Assembly (NCBI GenBank): GCA_036426205.1
Contig: CM071587.1
Location: forward strand, 3,859,958 to 3,923,957
From: Ascaphus truei
Taxonomy: Eukaryota > Chordata > Amphibia > Anura > Ascaphidae
Length of the DNA: 64,000 nt
Direction: 5' to 3'
The notes below the pieces were generated by a model that saw nothing but the letters and a program-made list of their open reading frames with translations, was not told where the DNA came from and did no database searches. Every line of letters begins with the position of its first letter. The stretch's first letter is position 1. A program made the position numbers and the translations under genes. This document shows, piece after piece, positions 41,949 through 51,700 of the stretch.

Positions 41949-42117
41949 CATTCAGCACCGGTAGCGGCGCGAAAAGATGATTTTCCCCGTCTTCCCCGCT
42001 GTCTATCGGCTCCCCGCTGTGCGCGGCCCTTGTATAGAAGGGGTGACTAACCTCAGCCATCTATATCTGCCGTGCGTGCGCACGGCGTAGCACGCGGCCG
42101 CACTATAGAACCAGCCT
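41650..42117. mobile_element. GC-rich MITE-like repeat with central (TA)n
   Basis: Outer sequences TATAGTGTGTGCGGCCGTGC (left) and the inverted GCACGCGGCCGCACTATAG (right) enclose CA- and TA-rich DNA ((TA)n at 41899-41942). Target duplication is not certain. Confidence 0.5.
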
Positions 42118-43338
42118 AACTCAGTCGGTAGATCGCTTCAGTGTACATGATATGAGCCCTGAGCTATCAGAGCTTTGTGTATCTGGGCCATAGTGTATCA
42201 TAGGTTGAATTGGATGGATATATGTCTTTGATCCCCCCGCCATGGTCATGAGAAAGGGTACTGAAAGATGTATTATCAGCACCTGCAACAAAATCCGAAC
42301 ATTGTATAGAATATCTGATTTAATATAATTGGGCCCACACCACTTATGTTTGGCCTGAGAAAGTAATAAAGATACATTGACATTTCGCAGCACTAAACTC
42401 TTCCAGTTGGCTTAACTTTAACTCAATAACTTAGTCTAATAACTTGTACTGCCTGTCACCAAGTTCCTATCTGCTCTGGAGTAGGTACAGGTGTAGCAGA
42501 AGGCCTGTTCTTCCTTCCATCTTCTTGGATCAACTGGTGCAAATGATGCCACTTGGTTGCGAGGGTGCCCATGAAGACTCCATGCACCCAATATTCCATA
42601 GCATCGCTCACGTAGGGAGAAGCTATCAAGTGTAGGCATGTGTCCTACAGAGCTCCACAGGATGTGAAGGGAAGTCTGAAGACTATTTGCTCACCTGGAC
42701 TTGTGATGGTCGGTCAAAAACGCTTTCCTTTAAGGAGAAGGAATTGATAAACCCCCCGTTATGGATGTTTCCTTCTGCCTGTTGAGTTTGGAAACACACC
42801 AGGCCGCAGTTGCGATGGAGACGCCGGACAGGGAGCCAGGAGTGCGCAAGAAGGAAGACGAGATTCTTACCATCCCATCACCAGTAGATGTAACAAGCAC
42901 ATTCAAAGATTTTCACGAGTGCATTATGGAGTGCATTTTATTAATACAGATGCTATTAAAAGCTTTATTACACTATGGGAGGCTTTTCCTGTGCACTATT
43001 TTCTTGTAGGACATTTTCTAGAAGGTAAAAGGGGCTCGAAGAAAAAATGCTGCAAACACTAGTAGTGTACGGAGAATACAGATTAAATGGGCTATTACAT
43101 TTACCTAGGTCCAACCTTAAGAGTTAAGAAGTTATTCCAGCCCGTGTAACCGTGGCATGTTATACGCACAGTCCCCGTTACTTGTAAGTTCCTACAACAC
43201 GCATCCTCTTATCACTAGAGTCCCATTTCAATGGCCTAGTCAACTCCCTACATGATACCACTTACTTTCACGCAAGTCCGGCCTTGTGTTTGCGGGGTCC
43301 AAGGTGACACATGCTGGCAGCGGGGTCCTGGTCACTAC
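42118..43338. other. intergenic, unassigned
   Basis: Short open frames at 42436-42639 (minus) and 42761-43009 (plus) have no recognisable domain or convincing splice context. 43120-43240 is the uninterrupted copy of the repeat that is split at 43996. Confidence 0.45.
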
Positions 43339-43473
43339 CTGCAGCTGAAGCCCTGGTCGGCTCTGTTCACAGCCTGGATGATGACATCGTAGATGCCCGA
43401 ATACAGATTACGCCCATCTTCAGGCGTCATCATCATCATCCTGGCTGACTGAATGGAGCAGTGTGCGCTTCTG
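43339..43473 (-). CDS. unassigned exon-like segment, 45 codons, between atp9a and sall4
   Basis: A minus-strand stretch flanked by an acceptor (long poly-C tract then CTCAG at 43474) and a donor (CAG|GTAGTG at 43338). The open frame gives a protein-like sequence including TPEDGRNLYSGIYDVII and QAVNRADQGFSC. A shorter version would start at the CAG at 43449. Entry and exit phases match (2 and 2), so it could be a symmetric cassette exon. I do not recognise the family, and it fits neither atp9a nor sall4. It may be an exon of an unannotated gene, a non-canonical exon, or a retrocopy fragment. Confidence 0.35.
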
Positions 43474-43996
43474 CTGAGGGGGGGGGGGGGGGGCGAGAGG
43501 AGAGACACAGAGGATCCCCTAATCATTTGTCTTTGGGTTGTGACCATTAAATTGGAGAGCGCGCCGAGTGGGACCCCAAGGCGCTCACCTTGCCCCAATG
43601 CCGCACCTGCTTTTACGTGTGTGTCCAGTATTTGTGTAGCTTGAGTTATGGTTTGTATTTTGAGCACACCCAATTTAAACAGTTATCTTTAATGATAGAA
43701 CCAGAATAAAGAAATACCCTGTAAATAGTGCTACTAATAAAGGAAAACAAGAGATGATAAACCTCATCAGTCTTCAAAACTAATAAGTGGTTTAAAAAAC
43801 AAAAACTGCTTTATTACACTCAGTTACTTCCCTACAGAACATGGATATCAGGGGGGGGGGGGGGGGAGTTATTGTTGGGGATGACCTCATCAGACAATAG
43901 GCCTGTTACCAGCTCAGCACCAGTGGCATCAGCAGCATAGAGAACAGTTATTCCAGCCAGTGTAACCATGGCACGTTATAGGCATAATTCCTGTTA

Positions 43997-44851
43997 GGCC
44001 TTGACCATGTTTAGCGCTTGCTGGCGGAAGCGTGCTGAGGCTGAGGCGCGCTCCCCCTCAGCACTGAGCCCCTACAGCCGCAATTACAGCGGCTTTAGTA
44101 AGGGCTCACCTGCGCTTCCGCGCGCTTGCGGAAGCGCAGGTCTTAGGGGAATTTAAAATTCCCCCGCTTGCCGGCGAGACAGGCCGGTCACGTGAGCAGT
44201 TCGCCCAATGAGGGCGAACCAGCTCCGTGACGTCACTGGCCCGCCCCCGGCCCGCCCCCTGACGGTCTGTCCCCCTTCTGCCCCGAACCATGTCTCCTGT
44301 GTGTGTGTGTGCATGTGTGTGTGTGCATGTGTATGTATATGTGTTTGCGTGTGTGTGTATGTATATGTGTGTGCATGTGTGTGTGTATGCATGTGTGTGT
44401 GCATGTGTGTGTGCATGTGTGTGTGCGTGTGTGCATGTGTATGTGTATGCATGCATGTGTGTGTATGCATGTGTGTGTGTGTCTGTGTGTATGCATGTGT
44501 GTGTGTGCCTGTATGCATGTGTATGTGTGTATGCATGTGTGTGCATGTGTGTGCGTTTGTGTGTGTATGCATGTGTTCTCACAACATGTCTTTTTTTTTT
44601 AATTTTTAAAATATTATATAAAATATACACACACACACACAGGTTCCCCAGTGACACACAAACACACAGACCACTTCAAAGTGACACACACACACTGACA
44701 GCTACCAAGTGACACACACACACACAGTGATACCCGCCTCCCAAGCGCGCTTGCTGTCTCCTCTGCCAGGACAGCAAAAAGCTCCTGGTAGAGCGAGCGG
44801 CAGCAAGCGAGAGCGAGCAGCAGCACCTAAGCGCTTACTATGTCCCAGGCC
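43997..44851. mobile_element. GC-rich MITE with TTA target duplication and internal TG-rich expansion
   Basis: TTA at 43994-43996 and 44852-44854; ends GGCCTTGACCATGTTTAGCGC and GCGCTTACTATGTCCCAGGCC are inverted. The empty site is visible at 43180 (CCCGTTACTTGTAAGTTCC). The interior has GTTCGCCCAATGAGGGCGAA, GTGACGTCAC and the TG-rich run 44299-44575. Confidence 0.75.
44299..44575. repeat. TG/CATG complex repeat, about 280 bp
   Basis: Alternating purine-pyrimidine DNA made of (TG)n with GCATGTGTG interruptions. All long open frames on both strands here are repeat artefacts. Confidence 0.95.
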
Positions 44852-44869
44852 TTACTTGTAAGCTGCTAC

Positions 44870-46196
44870 AACACGCATCCTCTTATCAATAGTCCCGTTT
44901 TAATGGTCTAGTCAACTTCCTACATATTAATGTTGTAACGTAGATAACCTATCTGCCTGTCTGTTTTATCCAAGCTTCACATAGTTAGAGGCCAACAGCA
45001 TTTCCTTAACTGCCTTCTAGGGCGATCCTATTATATACAAAAAGATAAGACACCAACATTTTTTTTTTTCTTTCTTTAAAAAGAAATGCATGCAAAGTTG
45101 CAGGATTTGCCGCTGCATTATGATACATACCAGTGGCTGAAATATGTAATAATCACAACACAAATGTTAGCATCTCACTGTAACTCCGTATTGGATAACC
45201 AGAGCAGAATGTCACACTTAAATGTGACACAGCTACAGAAAAAGGAGACCCGCTTAGCAATGGAGAGTAAAGAACAGCGAAGTGGGTTTTATTGTAGGAT
45301 TCAGGCCAGTTTTTATTTATTTTTACCCTTTAACGTTGTCCCTGTGGCATTGTGCTAAAAATAACTAATTCTATATTTACAGCCTGAAGCGCTCGTGTCC
45401 TTCTGTAATATTCTGTGAGACTGATTTGGCGGATGCAAGATCAGCGCGCCGCACTAAATGAATTGCACCAACGGTTTCTGCAGCACTGGGACGTAACATA
45501 CTGAATAGGGATCAAAAAAGGTACTACAACTGTAAAGTAGCGATATTTCATTCCCCTTTTATTTTTATGTAAAGTGTGTGACAATGTAGAATTATACATT
45601 TTTACCTAAACTGGCAATCGTTTGGTGCTCCGGTTATAAACCCGTCAAACTCCCGATTGTGTGCCTAACAAAAATGGCTGACTGGTGCAGTGTGAAACGC
45701 TGCCGCTGATATGCAACATTAGATTACCAAGCGCAACACATTGTTACAGCTTTCAGGGTAATAGACAGGATGCTGTTTGGAACACCGCAATAGATCCGTT
45801 TGTGATATATTTTTTTGTCCTTTTGGCAACAAAGTAAGTTTGATTTTTTTTCAATATATTGGTTTTCATGTTTTACTGCTTTTAAAAAAAAAAAAAGGAG
45901 AGCACGCAGGCTATGGCTATGCATAAAACTAATTGTGTGTGCTGCCTTCCTTATCCGTGAAACTCACAAATCGGCTTTTACAGAATAGGTCCTTATTAGT
46001 CAACTGTGACAAAATATCTAGTGGTTCAAAAGTAGTTGTAGAGTATTAGTTCCAGAGGCGCGTGTTTGCATTGTAAGACAAGATGCCCCAGAGAGCCGGC
46101 AGCTACCAAATATCATGCCATTCCCTCACAAGCAATGAAATGGTTAGTGGTCAGCAGCATGTTAGACCCAGACCCCAATAAAATGTTTCTCTTCTT
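44870..46196. other. intergenic, unassigned
   Basis: No gene recognised. 45380-45700 carries CTAAACTGGCAATCGTTTGG, AGGCACACAATC-like and ATGGCTG pieces related to family A MITE in reverse orientation. Confidence 0.4.
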
Positions 46197-46198
46197 CC

Positions 46199-46220
46199 CC
46201 CCCCCCCCCCCCCCCCCCCC
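46199..46220. repeat. poly-C tract
   Basis: About 22 consecutive C. Confidence 0.9.
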
Positions 46221-46676
46221 AATAAAAAGGTTTCCCTTTCTCCCTCCCCCCCAAATTACCTCTGTCTCCACAAGGTAAGACACGGACATACATGTCTACA
46301 TGTAGATTTGCTTTATACTGAGAGACCTGTTTATCGTCAGCGGTGTATCGCAACATGCAAGAATTCGCAAAGCAGATTAGACAAGCATAGTGAATTGTGC
46401 AGCTCCCTGAACCCAAGTACAACACAGAGGAACAGTGTGGAGAGCCAACAGATGCAGCCCCCTCCCCTACAGAACAGCAGCCCCCTCCCCTACAGAACAG
46501 CAGCCCGCCAACTACAGAACAACTTGTTTTTTCTGTATATGTCAAATCTTAGCACACTGTATTATGATGGAAAAATATCTATGGGGATTGAGGATATGTT
46601 AAAGAAATCACAGTTTAGCAAAAATACAAATAAAAAAGGGGACACCTTTGTTGGGAGAAAAAGCCATCCCAAAAGA

Positions 46677-46682
46677 TTTATT
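46677..46682 (-). terminator. sall4: candidate sall4 polyadenylation signal AATAAA
   Basis: This is the first canonical AATAAA on the minus strand after the sall4 stop that I could find. It lies about 1.6 kb downstream of the stop, a normal distance for SALL4. No transcript evidence is available. Confidence 0.5.
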
Positions 46683-47054
46683 CTCAAACAGACAAAAAAA
46701 AAAAAAGAAACAAATAATCAGTAATACATTCAGTAGATGCTGGCGCCTGCGGAGCCCAAGACGTACATTCACATTACAGAGACGCAGCACGGGAAAGGCC
46801 TTTAGCCCTGTTGTCTGCAACATCGATTTTACAATGTAAACAGGAACAGCGGTGTTCAAAAAAGTTACAAGTCCAGCAGGAAAGGCACAACATGGCAAAT
46901 CAGAAGCAGTGAGGTCGGTGCAATTACAATTTTTTGGTACTTCGCAATTTGTTTTTTGTTTTTGTTTTTTGGCCTTTCAGGGAGAGGGGAGAGAAAAAAA
47001 AAAAACAATCCTGGGCATGGGTTCACCCATTCAGTGGCAATGGAAGAGTAAGAA

Positions 47055-47205
47055 GAACTCCAGTCCTTACGGGTCACCAACAGATCAGGTTAAGGAGATC
47101 CCTGATTCAGCACAGGTGGCTCAGCCAAAGACTGAGCCACCTGTGCTGAAACAGTATGACCTGTTGGTGGCCCTTCAGGACGGGAGTTGCCCGCCCCTGC
47201 CTTAG
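47055..47205. mobile_element. fold-back MITE inside the sall4 3' UTR
   Basis: ACTCCAGTCCTTACGGGTCA and CAGCACAGGTGGCTCAG on the left, with their complements on the right. If transcribed it would form a hairpin with arms of about 70 bp. Confidence 0.75.
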
Positions 47206-48293
47206 ACAGAAGATGTAGGTAACACTCTTCATTGTAACGTCCGATGTCTCTTCAAGCCCAATTTTTTTACATTTAATTTACATACAAAACCAGCAGTTGA
47301 AGAGAAAGATAATACAGAAGTCGGCCTGGGGAGGTTTGGAGCTCCAACTAACATAACATCAGTTTCAGTGCTTGGAGTCCTTCCAGTACCAGTAGACCTT
47401 TAGGAAAATAGAAACTACAAAAGAATTAAAAAAAAAAAATTTGAGGTAGATAACTTAAAGTCAGGCTTTCATGAGTCCATCATGTCACAAATGATTAAGG
47501 TCAGCCATGAAACTATATTATAACTTAATACTGTTCATTTTTAGTAGGAATATTTCAAGCAACTCAGTGTAACATTAAATTTCACGCCCAGGAGAACTGC
47601 CCTTCTGTGCATCAGAAACGCCGGTGCCAAATTCTGGTACGGCATCATAAGCACGAAAGGAAGTTTGGACCAGAGCCTCAGTACTCTGGAGAATGTTAAT
47701 CGTTTCTTTGCTACCAGAAGAATGATGGCGCAAAAAGAGAGTGTTCAAACTAAGGCATGGCACAGTATTTGGGGGAAGTGTTACACAAATACAAAAAAAC
47801 CAGTACACACCGATATTGGTCGGATAACTTCCCTACTGCACAAAATAAAACGTCTAAAGCAATGTTGGGAATAAAATGTACATTCAAGGACTTCAGAAGT
47901 CTACTTCTAAAAATAAGAATGGCAGAGATTCCAGAATATTGACCCGCACATGTCTTGAGACACACAAGCAGTAACGCTGTTCTTGCACATCTTGATTAAA
48001 TAGCCGTGTTTGAACAGAGGTAAACATTTTGACCTTTGGAAATTGAAGTTGTAAAAGTCTTCAGCAAGGCTGTAGTTAAGTCCATATTGCTTTGCTTCCC
48101 CCGCATTGTTCTAGTACGAGATCTTATACAGTTTGCAAGGCAACATTAGGATTGAACACTGGGCAATATTATAAAGACAGCCACAGGGTAATTAATCACC
48201 ACTGAACCTTTGTGGTAGCAACTAACCGTATAAAGAATAGCAAAAAAAGGTGGTGAAAATTGTTCCTCCTTCACAATAGTGGGTCTTCATGAC

Positions 48294-48713
48294 TTAGTTA
48301 ACAGCAATATTTTCCTCTATAAAATGAGGAAATTGGTGCTTTGGTACACCATCAGCACCGGCCGTTTCCATTTCCGACATAGCTTGGCTTATGCCAGATT
48401 GGGAACCATCAATCTTGGCGACTGTAGCAGTGCTTACTACAGAACCGCCTCCAATGCCGACCGGCAATGCAGGAATGCCACCACTTTGTATAACAGATAT
48501 CTCATTAGTCTTCATGGCCAAGCCATTGCTGAGCACGGTGGCATATTGGTTCCACACCGCAGGGTCAATGTTGACGGAAGGAGAAACCAGATCCTTTGGG
48601 AAAATATCACCCACTTTCTTAGATTCGTTTCCCAAGATAGCCATCGGGTTGTCAATAGAGAGTCTTCTTCCTCGCCGTGCAGAATTATTCCACATGTGGG
48701 TTCCCACGTGCAC
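48294..48713 (-). CDS. sall4: sall4 coding exon 4 (residues 932-1070 and stop)
   Basis: The acceptor TTTTTGAAG is followed by [19 protein letters not shown], which completes the last C2H2 finger (H933, H937) and the basic ARRGRR tail. Next come the conserved [19 protein letters not shown], the EISVIQSGG block and the SALL4-specific end [17 protein letters not shown], then TAA (48296-48294). Confidence 0.97.
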   Translation of the reverse strand: MHVGTHMWNNSARRGRRLSIDNPMAILGNESKKVGDIFPKDLVSPSVNIDPAVWNQYATVLSNGLAMKTNEISVIQSGGIPALPVGIGGGSVVSTATVAKIDGSQSGISQAMSEMETAGADGVPKHQFPHFIEENIAVN

Positions 48714-51700
48714 CTTCAAAAAAGAAAAAACATGAGATTTACAATGAGATTCAAGCATATGGATTTGTAAGCACAGTCCTAGCCCTTAAGGTTTCCACAC
48801 TGGATCCCATCAAAAGCGTGCAGGATGAGATAACATGTTCACCCATCCGTAGTGCCCTCACACGACCCATCTATAGTGCCCTCACACCAATGGATTTACT
48901 TAGAAACAACATGTAGTGAGCACCCACCAAGTGTGAACGCTATGGAGCACATGCAACAAGTGCCGGGATGGGTTATCGCACCCTGTTGCGATGTGGAGTC
49001 CCACAGACTTGAATGGGGTGGTATTGCAGGAAGAAGTGCGATAACCCACACCGGCACGTGATGCATCTGCTCTTATGCCCCAACAAGGTCTTATTTTATG
49101 ACATTTCCAATAAAGCCGACGTCCTGAATAAGGAATAGAATACTCTGGATCAAGATGCAGTCAAGTCCATATGGTTTGAAGAGAGAAAAAGTGAATTGCT
49201 GCTACAGGTGTGAAAAAACCACAACCGTTTCACATTGTAAGGTGGCAGGAGACTGATCAGTAGGTCATACGTCTATGTAAAAAATTGGTGTGGCATTTAG
49301 GATCATGGTTTACAGTGGAACCGCATGTATTTCAGCCACCTGACAGGTGAGAGTCTACTGTGTTGACCCCCCAAAAGCATAAACGAGTGAAAAAGCTTGG
49401 CCAGACAAGTATGCCGGGTTGTCTTGGAGGGAGATTTTGCATTAAAAAAAAAAAAGCAAACTTACCTTAAGATTTCCCTTTGTTGTAAATGCCCTTCCAC
49501 AAATGGTACATGCAAATGGTTTCTCCCCTGTATGAGTTCGTTCATGGATCTGTAGAGCGCTTGCAGATGAGAAGTTCTTTCCACACGTGTGGCAAATGTG
49601 TTGCTTTGCTGAACGACGAGGGGGCCCAATAAGTGATGTTAAGCCAGGTGACAGGCTTGGTGGTCCAATATACTGCATGGCACCCATAGCCCGTTCTGAA
49701 GACATTTCCACTTTAATGAGTGTTGGCGCACTCCTGCCTATAAACAATAAATTGTTAGATCTGCAAAAAGCCACACATCACATGTAATCAGTTAAGGTTA
49801 CCCTTTAATAAAACATTGAAAATCCATTAATGTACAGCACTAACAAGCCAATAACCGATTTGAAGGACATTCACTAAAAAAGTTTATTTTTATTTACAGA
49901 AGTCCAATTAGGCCTATTTCTATTGCAGTCATAAGAATTAGTGCTTTACACCAATGTCAAATAATTTGTATTACTTTAAAAAAATGCAAGTGTAATTACC
50001 AAAGTCTCCATTCAGATGTAGGCCGGGCTCTTCTTTGATCTTTCTACCAAAATTACCATTAGTTAGATCCAAAGCACCTTCACCATCTGGGTCAAGAGAG
50101 CCATCTTCAAAATGCTCTGCTTTGATGGACATACCCACATCATCATGATGACCATTATATGGAGGGGGGGACTTGGATGGCAGGCTTTCACCAACCAATA
50201 GCCAGGATGACAAATCCTTCACAGAAGCAGATTCAGATGGTGTGGGACTCTTGCCATTCTGATATTCTTGATCTCCAACGGATGAGGAGTCATTGGTCAA
50301 CCCATCGCTTTCCAATGACCCATTCTCGCTCGACTTTACACTGCTCTGCCTTTGTAAATTCAAAGCAGACGGCATATTCATCTGGCTATCCTGAGCCACA
50401 ACACTGGGACACTGCATGGTTGAAGACTCCGTTTGACTCTCACTCTGAAGCGTTGGTGGCTTGGAGCCCAAGGGAACTTCTGCAGACTCTGAATCGCCTG
50501 CCATATCTATATCCTCCATGTTCTCATCTGTGAAGCGGTTGCTCATTTCTCCATTCTTCGCCTCAATCATAGATGAATCAATATCCGCGTCGTCAGAGGC
50601 TCCTTCTGGCAGAGGGGTGTTTGGAATCTGACCACCCATATGCATGCGAATATGTTGCTGTAACACTACTGCATTAGTAAACTTCTTCTGGCAAATAGGG
50701 CAAGAATGTTGCATTTTCAAAGGGGTATTTGCACAGTGAACACCATAGTGGGTTCTGAGGTTACCTTTTGTTGAAAAGGCACGTCCACATATCTTGCATT
50801 TGAAGGGTCTTTCACCAGTGTGGGTACGGTAATGCATTTTCAGTGAACTAGGACAACTGAGTACTCTGTGACATATCAAACACTCGTTGGGATCAGATGA
50901 AGATTTGTCAATGTTCTCAACCAGTTGCTGGAGCTTACTAGTCTCTGAGCCTTGTTCACTCGATCCACTCACAGGTGGAGAGCTTAAACTCTGGTCAGTC
51001 CCAGACTCTTGGCCACGTACACCATTTGAGAAAGATTCACCTTCACTTCCAGGAGAAGGTCTGGACTGCATGTTAAGTGGAATAGAGTCTACCAAAGATT
51101 CTGGGAGACCTGTAATGGAAGAAACATTCAACCCAGAGCTGGGTAGACTGGTCAAAACAGGCTTTGTATCCGCAAATACATTAGACTCATCCAATGGAAC
51201 GGACATACCGTATGGAATGCCACTTGTAGTAGGGACATTATCTAGGTGCTCGGGGACAGGGTAAGGATTCATTCTTATGTGTGGATATTTATCTTTGTGA
51301 CGCTGAAAGTGCACCTTGAGGTTCCCTTTAGTTGTAAACCGGTTCCCACAAATGTTGCACTTGTAGGGTCTTTCACCAGTATGGGAACGTAGATGAATTT
51401 GCAAAGCACTGTCATTGCCAAAAACCTTGCCACAGAACTTGCATTTGTGTTTGAAGAGATGCTCGTCAGTACTAGGCTTGCTCTCAGGAGTGGTGATGCC
51501 TGGGATCTTTGCTTTGAGTCTCTTTGAAGGATCCAAAGCGGAGAGTGGATTCTGGAAGATAACAGAGCTGGGGGAATAAGGTAACACAGGGTTTGGAAAC
51601 CTTGCAACAGTAGGGGGCATTCCCTTATTGGAGTCCGACTTTAACACAGATGTCGCGAGGGTAATTGGTATGGTGCCAGAAGACGGCATGCGCAGGTTGG

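Larger units (their letters stand above)
46660..48293 (-). other. sall4: sall4 probable 3' UTR
   Basis: Non-coding sequence after the sall4 stop. An AATAAA signal on the minus strand lies at 46682-46677 (TTTATT on plus), with GT-rich sequence just downstream, giving a 3' UTR of about 1.6 kb. An ATTAAA at 47277-47272 is a possible earlier site. An inverted-repeat element (47055-47205) sits inside. The cleavage point is inferred. Confidence 0.6.

Noticed and set aside
42105..42185. tRNA-like box A (CTAACTCAGTCGGTAGATCGC)
   Set aside because: No matching box B (GGTTCGA) or cloverleaf follows. It may be chance or the head of a decayed tRNA-derived SINE.
42436..43009. Two short open frames (minus 42436-42639, plus 42761-43009)
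   Set aside because: The sequence looks mildly protein-like but has no recognised domain or clear splice sites, and the frame choice is ambiguous.
44106..44712. Several 90-180 codon open frames on both strands (Cys-Val or His-Thr repeats)
   Set aside because: They are translations of the TG/CATG repeat with no domain, start context or codon bias.
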